From: Lanius collurio
Taxonomy: Eukaryota > Chordata > Aves > Passeriformes > Laniidae
Length of the DNA stretch: 64,000 nt
Assembly (NCBI GenBank): GCA_020086605.1
Contig: JACBWW010000023.1
Location: 2,415,453-2,479,452, forward strand
Direction of reading: 5' to 3'
The notes beneath the pieces are model-generated. The model was not told where the DNA came from. It did no database searches and saw nothing but the letters and a program-made list of their open reading frames with translations. Positions 42,301 through 54,300 of this stretch are shown here, piece after piece. The position numbers and the translations under genes were made by a program. Position 1 is the first letter of the stretch; each line of letters opens with the position of its first letter.

Positions 42301-45300
42301 AGCACTAACATACAAGATTAAATCTAGCCCACCACCTTGGAGTGTGGTAGGTGCACTGGTTCTGTGCTGGTGTAGCAAAATCCATCTGAAACTGACACAT
42401 TGATTATCCGTAAAAGTTTGAAGAACTTAAGAACAGCATAAATTATATATGAAGAGCATTCATGATATTTTTCAATAAAATTAATTAATACAAGCAGTGC
42501 TTTGCAAATTCAATTTAGTCCATGTGGGAACAGTATGGTGAGTTTTAATGCATGTATGCAGTCCTTCAGTGGCAGGAGCAGGTCTGGTTTGTATTGCGTG
42601 GGTACCCTGGGTGGAGGAGAGCTCACATGAGGAGTGACTGCAGCTTCCAGCTGGGAAGGGGCAGCTCCATCAGCATTTGGCCACAGTGGCAGTGCTGTGT
42701 GTAACAGGGGTGTAGCTTTGGCTGTAGACCAAGCCCAAGTTACAGGTCCTTACCCGTCAGCCGAGCATCAGACAGGGCTGGTTCATGCTGGCCTGGAGTC
42801 CTTAACGTCTTCATAGTATCAGAAGTCATTTGAATGCTACAGCTCTTTCAATTAAGCTCCCGTTGAACTCCATGCACGGATATTGTAATATAATTGGCTG
42901 GCCTGCTGCAAGTGCATTAGCAGAGTCTGCTGCTGAAACAGCCTCTGTCTGTGCTTCAGGCTGGAGGGGAGCCAGAGCGAGCCCTGGGCTCCACACAATG
43001 CCATACTGATTAGGAGGGTGCGAGATTTTGTTTTTGCTAAAATAGTTCTTCCAGTACAGCCCGGAGGGCAGCTGCAGTTACACTGGTACAGAGGGGCCTT
43101 ATGCTGCTCTGAATTGTCCCTGGCTCTGGGGCAGGCGGGGATGCTGCTGGGAGTACCTTTATCCCGCAGTAACAGCCTGTGCATGGCGAGTGCTGCCCAG
43201 CTTCACAAGTGCAACTTTATTTTGTTGATATCCACCCCATAGCAACTTCATCTCAAAAGCCAAAGGGAAATATTTTGCTTCCTCTGGCTGTTAGGAAGTG
43301 GGTTCTCCATGGCAGCAGTCCCTTCACAAAGGGTTTGGTCCTGAGCAGGAAACCCTGGTCCAATCCCTAATGAGCCCTTCCTGCTGATAAGGGAACCTGC
43401 GGGTCAAGGGGCTCTGCCTGAGCCGGTCAGTTCCCCAAGAACTGATGTGCTTTTTAATGAGCACGTTCTCCAGAGCCTGTAAAATGAGACTCCAGGCCCT
43501 CCAGAGAAGTGGATGCAGACCTAGGTGCCACAGAATGGGACCTGCCTGAGGAAAGGCCAGCTCTGGCAGAGCTATCTACCTCTGATACTGCTGCTGCACT
43601 CTGACATTCCTGAGCTAGAACATCCCATCCCTCCCCTGCTCAGCAAGGTTGCCTCTTACTGTATGTGGAGACCCAACACTGGTTTTATTCCTGGAATAAT
43701 TGTATTGATGTGTGTAGTATTATGTCTATTTAAAGCTGGGTTGTCCCCCAGTTTGGGAAGTGGACTGGAAAACAAGGTGCTGTCCTGTTTTGGAGCAAGG
43801 AGGCTCTTAGGTCTCTTTTTCCAGCTTTGAATTTTGGAAAGGCCTTTCCAGTACAGTCCATGACATGAAGATAGGATGAAGTATTTCTCTCTGCTGGCAG
43901 CCCATGGCATGGTGCTCTGCCCCTCACCAGCTGCTGTATCAGCTTTGCTGTTCAAAAGCCAGTTCCGTGACACTTATTTCCCTCCTCAAGGTGAGGTGCA
44001 CTCTGCCAGAGCAGCATTGCACAACTTCTAAAGTCACACTTAAACTCACTGTGCTGCATTAATAACAAATCCAGCAATAAACCTGGAATACTGGAGCACT
44101 GCCCTTCAGCCGGCCATTGCGTGCTGCTGTTGCTGGGAATTGGGAGTGACATGGTTTTTTCCCCTGTGACAAATCTTTGTTCCCCCACTGACTAAATTTA
44201 GACACAAATACATCCAGAATCAACTGTGCCCATGGCAAGTTGTGCTACTGGCTGCAGCAGCCCTCACCAGGGCAACATCACGTGGGTTTTTACTCTGTTG
44301 CATCTGCCCTTGCCTCTCCCCGCTGATGGAAAACGCGTCATCTCGGCCAGGCTTTGATTGCTGGGGTGGAGTGGTCTCGCTGTCCTTGCCTGACTGTGCC
44401 TTTTATCCCCATCTTAAACTTTTCAACACAGAACCTGGCTGCAGGAAGGAGAGCTATCACTCTCCCTTCTGGAGAGGTTACACCTCCTCTTCTGTCCCTG
44501 TCACATTGCTATTAGAGCACTAGTGTGCTTTAGTTGTGATCCTCCTCAAGGATTACCTCCTTGACTCAAAGGAGCCAGTGTCAATGACTTCCTATGAGTA
44601 GAAAGGAGCTATGAACATCACTGTTTTTGTAGGGGTCTCCACTGTGAGGCTCTCTGAGGTCTCAGGGAGAATGGAGTGACATTAGAAATCAGAAAGGACC
44701 TGGGGCTCGCTTAGCTCTTGTGATTGCAAAAGCAGTGATGACAAAGCAACTTGGGGTCAGCCTGGGTTGGCAAGCCTGAACAAAAGCCTGAGAAAAGTTA
44801 ACTCACACTGTCAACTCGGGTTAAAACCCCCATTTCCTTGTTCCTTATAAGTACTTGAAGTTGGTCCTGCTGCAGTCAGACCGTCCTCCTTTTGCAGGGA
44901 TGCAGTCAGAGCATTTTCACCAGGAACTGACTCCTGTCAGCGAAGCCCTCCATGCAGCAGAAGTCAGTCTGCCTTGGTCTGCTAGCAGGATCACAGGCAG
45001 GATAATTCCCATTTTCCTCCTGCACTTGCATCTCTTGCTGCCTTTGGACACAGCTGCCTGCTTTGCCGTGCCCTGTAGCACCCTGCAGTGGGTTTTGTCC
45101 CAGCCGCAGCTGCTTTTCCACAGTGGTTTCATGCATGTTGCTCTTCAGAGTGCAGGAAGTTTGACAGCCCTCACTACAAAGATATAACCCTGCATCAAAA
45201 ATTCCCACTACTCCTGGAGCACTTCAGGCAGGTTCTTAGGCGCAGTTTGTGTGTGCTTCAGGGTCTGAATGCTGGGTACCTGCTACCAGCTCAGCAAGTG

Positions 45301-48300
45301 GAGCATATGGACAGGCACCACTGGGTTGGCAGTGATTTCCTTGGGCTGCACCACCCTGGCTGGGTGGTGGGAATCCATCAGTTCTCTCCCACTGCCTTGG
45401 GCAGTGCCCTCCAGATGGGATCATCACCAACCCTCCAGCACCATCCACCCTGCTTTTATCTTCATTTCCTTGTTCCTTGCTTTTTTTTTCCACCTGGGAT
45501 TTCAATGTTTGTTTGTTTGGTGTTAGGGAGGCTTTCTTGTTTGCTTTTTTTAATACCTGTTGTGACAGGCAGAGCTGAGAACAAGCCAGTCTGCTCTCTG
45601 CATCCACCTGAGAGCCTGTTTGGTAAACAATGCCAAGTAGGGGACAGGGCGGGGAAAGTAGAAATGCAGTTGGGTTTTTCCTGGGAGACTTTCTGCCCTT
45701 GGCTGGTTATGTGGGGTGAGGGGTGAGAACAGCTGGTCAGTTTTAGGTTCTGAAGAACAAGACCTGTTATATCATTCTGGGGAAGGTTTCTGCAAGCTGA
45801 CAATACCAGGCTCTGTCATTCTGCTATCTGCTTCATCTAGCCAGACCATCCTGACCTTAAGGAGCAGCTGGCACCGTGCTTGCCTTCCTGACATGTGCCC
45901 CTCTTGTTCCCTGCCAGCGTTTTCACTCCTCTCTTGAGGAAGATGGTTCTGGTAGTGAACAGCAGAGTTGGCACATGGGCCACCACTACCCCAGTCTCTG
46001 CATGCATCCTTCTTGTACAGTGTCACACCCTTGCATGCAGAAGGAAGGACAGCAGGGTGAGTGATCCATGGTGCTCTGGGCAGGAATCTTCTACTTTATT
46101 AAAATGAAAGTATTTACTGGCTGCATCAGTTGCCCAGCTGTGGTTAGTTTGCATGAGAACCATTTCCTGCAGTTAAGGAAACTATTCAGCTTTACAGCAG
46201 ATTGTGGAAGGAAGAGATACTACTATGTCCAAAATCCTCTCTTTGCTGAGTGGGCAAGCTTCTCCCCTGAATCTCTGCCATGAAAGCACTTGGGGTGACA
46301 GGAACAGAACTGCCGTTGCTGTGCTGCAAGTAAATATCACAAGTTCCAGTAAGGAAGGGAGGGCAGTGGGAGAGCAAGGGCTGGGTGGTAAGGATGGTGC
46401 TTTAAAGGCTGCAGGGCCTGAGATGCCATCTTTCTGCACTTGGTGACCTTTACTTGCCAGCACCCTGTCATGATGGTGGGATCTGACATGCCTCTCAGCA
46501 TACTCTGCTGCAGGGAGCCAGCAGAGAAGTGGTTTGTGTTGTAGTGCATGTTTGAGTTGGGTTATTCTGCTTGAAGCCATTGGAAAGCCATTCAGGCATG
46601 CTGGAGGGCTGGGAATGGATGCCTTCTGCTTGTGCTCTTTGCCCAGACATCATAAATGCACTCTCCCATGCAGTAGTCTCATCATCTAACACACAACAAA
46701 AACTATCCATCTGAGTTATGAACCTTGCTTGAAAGTGGATTTTTATAGGTTGTAGGTGTAACCTGCCTTTTTAAATGGTAATTGGTAAAGGTGATCTCTG
46801 ATAATCTGCTTCCAAGGGCTGGGGCAGAAGGTACAGGGGCATTCCTGGCCTTTCAAGATTTCCTACTGATGAAATCATGTCATCTCTGTGAGTCCACGTT
46901 TATTTCTGCAGAAGGAAAGATTACTCTGCAGTGCCTCATGGAAAGCCACTAGATGTTTTGGATGGATGCTAGAATGTGATGGAGTGTCCAGCACTAAATT
47001 GTCCCTGCTCTGGGAGGTGCAAAACCCTGCAATGAGGCCAGAGAAGTTGCCCCACTGTTGTCTCCTCTACCCCATAGCTGCAAGGTGTGCTGGATGCCTT
47101 GGTGGAATCAGCATAATTAAAAAAAATACATTTCTTGGTCCAAGTCTTGCAGCAGCTGCTTTGTCACAAGACCCTCATTGGCAAAACAGGTTATTTGCCA
47201 CTATTTAATTGGGATTCAGAGGGCTGGGTTTCATTAGTGGGGGGAAAACAAGCAACTCATTTGTGATTTGCATACATCAGTGACTATCCTCTTCTGTGTG
47301 TTTGCTCACACTATTTCCCCAAAATGTGGCATAACAACAAGAGGGGTGAGAGAGCATTGGGGTGTTAACTAAGAATCAGTAATGTCCTGCTCTGTGTTTA
47401 GCGTTTTCTTCTTACAAATTGAACCCTTCTTAGAAGTATTGATAGATGATAGAAGCAGGGCCTTCCTGCTACGGAAGCCGTTATCCACAACCAGGAGGAT
47501 ACTACAGGGCAGATGGAGAAGCAGCCCCAGGTCTGTGGTCAGTGGAGCCAGCAGAAACAGAGCAGCAGAGGGTTTGAGATCCCCAAGGGTGGAGGTCAGG
47601 CTAAAGCTGGGGACGTTGCTGACTCCTTGGCCAACATTTGAGTAAGTGTCCTTTGGGCTCAATTTGTTCATTGGTGTTGGACGTGATATCTGTCAGCTCC
47701 TGCAGTCAGACCCTGCTGGTCCCTGCCTGCTTCTGGCCAGTCACCTTGATCTTCTTTGGCCAGCTGGTGCTAGTTTGGCTGCTGAATAGTCTCCATGGAT
47801 ATTTCACAAAGACAGGAGGTGCTTTCCCTAGTGTGTTCCTCTTCAACAACTGCAGCATGGCTGTTGTGGATAGGAGAGGCTGATTTGCAAAGACATCTGA
47901 GATCTGCTGTGTCAAGGAAATGTGAGTGCAAACAGGAGGAGCAGCACAGAGCTCTGCCTTTGGATAGCAGGAATGTTCTGCATGGATGGAGGAAGGAAGT
48001 GGCTTGGCAGCAGTGGAGCAGACAGATATCTTGGTGAATCACAGGTTACACGTGAGTCACTGCTGTCACATGGTTGTGAAAAAGGCACACGTCATAGGGG
48101 GCCATGTAAGGAGCTGTGTGCTTCCCAAGGCATCTGAAGCATTCCCCCTGCTTCTGGTACTGGCAAATCTGTCACTCGTGCTATTTCCATTTTGCATGCT
48201 GCATTTTGAGGAATATATGGGCTAATAGCCGAGAGTCCATGGAGAGCAGTCAGAGCGGTCAGAGGGCTGGAAACCATGAGGAATGAGAAAAGCTTGAAAG

Positions 48301-51300
48301 TACCTGGGATTGTTTAGTCTAGGAAAGAGCAAGCTGGAGGGGGAGCAATACAGAAAGCATTCAAAGACATAAAAGGCTGCTGCAGAAAAGTGAGGGAATG
48401 ATCTGTTCTTAAGTAGCTACTAGGAAGAAGATATCAAGTCATAGGCTGAGCAAGGAAGTTTAGTCATTGGGTAGGAAGACTTACATAAGTGAAAGTCTGA
48501 TGAAGTACTGAAGCCTCGGAGCATGTGGGATTGGTGTCAGGAGACCTTCAGAGCACCTGTCTCTGGGTGAGTGGGAGAGGAAAGGCATCTTGCTTTGGCT
48601 GGTGGGATGCACTCTGAGACCTTTGTAGCCGTGTTCCCAATTGCTGGAATATTATTTTCTAAAGCTTGTGGTGAAGTCTGCCTCTTTTAAACAGACATAC
48701 ATTTCCCAAACACTCCTGACATTTGTGTTACAAGCCATCAGGGATCACGTGTGGCAGTGACACTTTATCACTTCCATAGCAGCAATTCTCCAAGCTCCTG
48801 GTCAAGCTACAGCCTTGCACCAAAATGGGGGGGAAGCCTCATTGTTAGGGACAGGGATACAGAGTGTGTTCACCCGTGGTGGGACAGCAAGGAAGCCCAT
48901 GGTTTGCTGCTTGTCCCTGTGTATGACCATGCCAGATGATGTACAGGCACAGTCCTTGTCCTGCAGACATTAGATGGTGCAGGGGAATCCTCCCACCAAG
49001 GCAGAGCTCCCCAGCACTTTTTTTTGCTGGTTCAGGGACAGACTTTGGCCATGCTTTTTAATTGTGAAAATTCAGAGCATGTCTTTGTGTCCTAAATAGG
49101 CGATTGTCCTGATCCTCATCCCTGGGATCCATTATGTCTTAGCAAATTACTTTCTCTCTTTTAAATGCCTTAGTGATTAAAGATGCCACAGCAGATACCC
49201 TTAATGAGTACAAAAAGGGTAATAATTCCTCTTGTTGGCACTGAATGCAATTAATCAGGCCCCTTTACTTGCTTTTTAAACAGATGAGGCATTTAAGGCC
49301 AAGCAAGTTTTTAATTGGACTTTAATGTTTCTCATTTACTTCATTTTGGCACAAGCGTAGGAATTCCCACCCCCAGGTTTGCTGGATTTATTCAGGGTGA
49401 TAAAAGGCTCAGCATGGAGTGAGGACTCAGCAGCAGACTCAAACATGTCCTTCATCCTGTGCCTGGCCCCATTGTCTGGCCCAGGCTTGGTCCTGCTGCA
49501 GCAGAACAGAATTGTGTGGACAGGAGCAGAACCAGCTTATCCAGCCCAGAGCCAGTTTCCAGCATGGGGCTTACATTGGATATTAATATTTCTGGAGTAG
49601 TCATCAACACAAGGGTGCAACATAGCCTGCCCTTTTTTGTGGGGTTCCCTTGCCTTGAAGGAACTGTTGACTTGTGATTACCTGGATGCCCTAGATGGAG
49701 GTCCATATCATAGCCCAGATTCTGTAGCTTCAAACATGGGGTGAATTACATGTTTTAAGCTATATTCCTGAGATCCATGGCCAAGAGGACATGCAGAGGC
49801 CTTGAGCACCATTACAGATGGATGTGTGCATCCAGATGTTACTAGTTTATGCCAGGAATTGCCATGGGAGAAAAGATAAATGATGAGCAGCCCTCATCTA
49901 GTTTGCAGTTCCTACTCCCTGAAGCCAGCACCACCTCTTCTTCTACCTCTGGCCATGAACCATCTTGCCTTTGGCTCCCTTCCCTCCCATCTATCCTCCA
50001 CTGTGATTTGGGGACAGCAGTGCCCTGTTAGCCCATCCCAGTCTGTGTTTCATGCAGAGACGTGTTCGGCAGCCCAGCTTGGCTAATTGGGCCCTGTCCC
50101 AACTCAGCTCTTCCCCGACAGCAGCCAACAGCTCAAGGTTCAGCCAAAAAGGCATCAGTCTCAGCATGTGTGAGCCTGCCTCTGAGCCTGCTTGTCACTC
50201 TGCAGGGCAGGGATTCCTCTAACGCCCAGGAAAGATCTCAGAACTTTCAGTTGGGTTTTTCCAGCTGTGTGCTGTGTCCTTTGCAGTCAGACCTGTCTGT
50301 ATTTCTACTGACAGTGGCTGTGGGCTTCCACCCACAGAAAGGTCAGTGGATGCCGATGAGCTATGGGTGCCCTTGGATAGGTGAGGTGGGTCATTGGCCA
50401 AAAAACGTTTTTTTTGCCCCAAAAAATATTTAGGAGAAATCTAGGGACAAGGGACAACACCCTCCATTTCTACATCCCTGCTTTTCCCACTTCAAAGGTA
50501 GGAAAATCTTAAGCCCAAGTGTGTGTGGAAAGTTAAGTGCATCCAGAGAAATGTGTTGTTAAATACCTTGTGTTAATGAATAATAACTAATATAACTAAT
50601 AATTACTACTAATAATTAATTAATAAGCCTGCCAGGCTTGGGACAGAGGAGCTTTGCCAGCTGGATCAGCCACAGCACTTCCCTAAGTCTGTTTCAGGGC
50701 ATCTTTAAGGCCTCCCAGTGCAGCCTAAGGAACTTCTGTGCAGGACCACCAGGCTCTGCTTCCCAGGCAGCTGCGCAGCAGAGTGTGCCATGGGGGACAC
50801 TTGCCCAACATTTTATTTGGTTTGTCCTTATTCTTTGTCATATCTCCTCTCCTCTTACTCCCTTTGGTGGTTGAGCAAGGCTTGTGTAGTCCTGGATAGC
50901 CAGATGTGGGAACCAAGTTTCTCCAATTTCATCTTGTGCTGAGAACTTCTTTGCCCATTTTGGCCCCTTACACCACTTTCCTGCTACCTGCAGATAAGGA
51001 TACCTAGAGCCATCATGCCTTGAAAAGTAAGGGAGAATTGGGGGCTGAGCAAGGATCAAGGTTTTATTGTGTGATAATGGTGTGAAGGGCTGTAGATATC
51101 TTGATGAGAAGTTTGGGGATAAAGGTGAATCAAAGAGCATCCAGCTTGTTCTGTGTACCTGCAGAGTGAAAAACTGCTGGCTGTTGGCCTGTACTCCAGC
51201 CATGGACAGAGACTGAAGGAAATAAAAGGGCCAGGTCCTAGAACATTTCTGCTCCTGTGGCTGGTATTGAGGAGGGGCAGGCAGCCTTGTCCAGTTGCTA

Positions 51301-54300
51301 TAGAGCCTGCCAAGATGTCCTTAATCCCAAATATATCTATGTCAGGAAGCTGCAACCCCAAGTGACTCTAGCCAGTCATTCTTTCAATGAGAGTCTTCTG
51401 GCTGAGGCTTACAGAGTTGTCATTTTCTTTGATTTAATTCCATATAAATGGCAGAATTATTTTCCTTTAGAGGCTTGCAAATTACGGAAGCATAAACCAT
51501 GCTAATGATCCGATAAGGACAACTTTGGATACGTTCCCAAGAACAGCTAACCCTGGGTAGGAGTGTGCTCAGAGAGCACTGATGGAGAGCAATTTGCCAT
51601 GCTCACCTGGCTGCCTTCCTTGGGCCCCCCTTCCCAAATTCCTTCATCTCTCAGGAACGAGAATCATTTCCTCTCTGGCTTCTTGCAGAGGCAAAGGCCC
51701 TGCAGACCTGAAGTTATCTCTGGAATGTGTGTAAACATGAGTTCAATGGAATTCTGTTTTCCCCCCATTCCTGGGGGTTTTAAGAAGGGTTAATACAAGT
51801 TTGTTTTACGGGTTCCTATCCCTGAGAATTGTCTTCCTTGGAGGGCAACTCGGCTGACCTGAGCCCCTGTGTGTGCATTTCCCAGCATAAAGGGGAGATT
51901 AGGGGGCCCCACCACGTGGGTGGGATTTCACTTCTCTAGGAACAAGGAGATGAAAGACCAAGGGGTCTTCCTGCCAAACAGAGACCCGGGAGATGGTATG
52001 AGATCACAGTGCACATGCACTGAGATTCAGTGTGCAACTAAGAGGATTTAGGTGATGCTTGGACAGAAACAGATCAGGAGAAGGGTGGGGGCTACAGGCA
52101 GTTCTGTGCTGCCGTCTTCAGAGAGCGTTGAAATATGAGCAGGGAGACTAAACCTTAGAAGTGACGTATGGTCTGGGACAAAATGCATCTCAATGAGAGG
52201 CATAAGGAGCTCTATCTGTTTGCATGAAAATAATTCATATATGAGTTCATCAGTGGTGTATAAGTACATCACTAATGAGACTTGCCTGGAGACCAAAGCG
52301 TTCTTGGATTTAGAATAAACAGCAGCAACCAGAACCTAAAGCTAGAGAAAACCAAGCATTAATACCAATGAAACGGTTAATTCCTAGATGTGTTGTCAGC
52401 AGTGGTGACGCACTGAGGCTGGATGCCTTCCAGAAAACAACACTTTAACTGAAGACAAAGAACCAGACTTAGCACAGAGGTGATCAGTGGAATGGCTTGG
52501 CCTGGTATATACAAGGGGTCAAACTAGATGATTTAATGATCTCTTTTGCCCTGAAAGCTCTCTGTTCCCTTAAGAAGATAAATGAAAAAGCCCTTTCACA
52601 AAAACCAAGCACTTGAGATATCTGTGTAATGAACTCTGCTGTTTCCAGGGGAACAGCAGAGCAGGATCTGCAGGAAGCGTGACCTTGCCGCCTGCAGGCT
52701 GCCTGGGGTTGGTGGCCCTCTCTTTAGTGGCGGTGGCTCACCACCATTGAGGCCACCACTCTCACACATGACGTTTCTCATCTCTGTTTTTAATTGCCAT
52801 CTCACTGAATTTAACCAACATTTGCTCCCTAATCTCCGTCAGGGTGAAGAGGCCAAGCGGTATGAGTAGCCTCCTGGGGAAGATTGGTGCCAAAAAGCAG
52901 AAGATGAGCACACTGGAGAAATCTAAACTGGACTGGGAGAACTTCAAGGAGGAGGAGGGGATTGTGGAGGAGCTGGCAATCCATAACCGAGGGAAAGACG
53001 GGTAAGAGGGACTTTAACTTATAATAGTCCAGCATTTCCCACCACTTCCTTTATATGTGGGAAGCCCATTGCTGGCTACAGAGTTCAAAAACCCATGGGA
53101 TTTCTTAAGAATTTATTCTAGGGATACATAAAGCCAGTAGCTGCTGTAAGCACCATAGGGAGACAGGTAAGTCTGCAAACACCTATCACTCTCTGCTAAC
53201 AACCTTGTGAGTTCTCTAAGTCCAGCCAATGTCTGGCTTTATCATCTCTTCTGCTTGTGGCCCAGAGCATGAACCAGTCTAATGCAGCTGCCCCATGAGG
53301 AAACACTATTGCCTTTGTCCTGTTTTCTTTTTTGAATTTGGGAGGCTTTTATTTTGTTCTTCAAATGACGCATTTCAGCTGCATCTGTCCTCCCTCCTCC
53401 CGCATAAAGATTTATGTAAACCCAGAACAGCTGGCTAGGTGTGTTAAGGATTATGGCAGCGCTGGGCGTTGGTTGTGTGCATCAAGCAATGTTCACTCCA
53501 ATGAAGATAATGGAAGTATCATAAAAATAAATGGTAATGCTGTAAATAAAAGAGAAAGTTAATAACATGCACTGCAGGGAGTGATAATGAGATCAGAAGC
53601 AGCATTTCCAGTACAAGTGCTTTGCTAAGCTCTGAGAAAACATAACCAGCTTAGTGGACAGCTCGTAAAATGTATATTTTATTATAAGCTGTTCTTTTAC
53701 TCTGCAGGAAAAACTCAGAGCTTCTGCATTCCAACAGATTGTTTTTTCTATTTTGAACAGGCATTTTATAACTGTCAAATAGATATTTTCAGTTTGGTCT
53801 TGCACCCTTCCACAGCACACTTCTATCAGATCTCCCCTGACCTGTTTCTGGTTCCATGCCCTTGAAAAAGTAGAGCAATTCAGTTGGAGAGTGGAGAGGG
53901 GCAGCTCTTCCTCCAAGATTCCTGAAGTCCAAGGAGGTGAATGATTTATACCACATGCAAGTGTGGCAGAGCAGTGTTTTGTGTCACTTCTTGTGTGCCT
54001 AAACCCAGTATGTCGACTGTTCTTGGCCAGTGCTGTTTCCTTTCCCATCCCATTCAAGCAGGACAGCTTACTCTTCATGCCTAGCAAACCTTTCTGCAGA
54101 CTCACGTAATGGTCCTTGAAGGCTAAAGAAGGGATCAGCTCATGGAAAAGATGAGCAAAGCAGAGCAGCAATTTTAAGAGCATCTTTAATCTTGGACAGC
54201 TTTGGGTTTTGCTGCCTGTCATATCCCAGGATAGAAAATCTGCTGAGCTCTTGGCAAGCGGTTTTTGTCATTAAACAAATGAGGAACATAATGCCAGGAT

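Larger units (their letters stand above)
3364..52842 (+). other. CFDP1: CFDP1 large intronic interval (49.5 kb; expected exon 5 not located)
   Basis: This interval runs from the GTAAGT donor of exon 4 to the CCGTCAG acceptor of the BCNT-C exon. No open frame on either strand resembles a known protein. Frames of 60-210 codons are scattered, overlapping and without conserved motifs, as expected by chance. It holds four CR1 fragments (21652, 29561, 48261, 52360), short tandem repeats, a 27-bp hairpin at 26593, a palindrome at 5727 and a G-quadruplex motif at 36266. Vertebrate CFDP1 has one further coding exon here (about 40 codons, phase 2/2); I searched by eye for its VTKEVD, KEAKSFF and KEKPQ blocks and did not find it. 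Beyond the items listed separately, I see nothing I can support. Confidence 0.85.

Noticed and set aside
45088..45726. 212-codon open frame on the + strand in the large intron
   Set aside because: No domain, no splice partners and no repeat or gene family recognised; overlaps other frames of similar quality on both strands.
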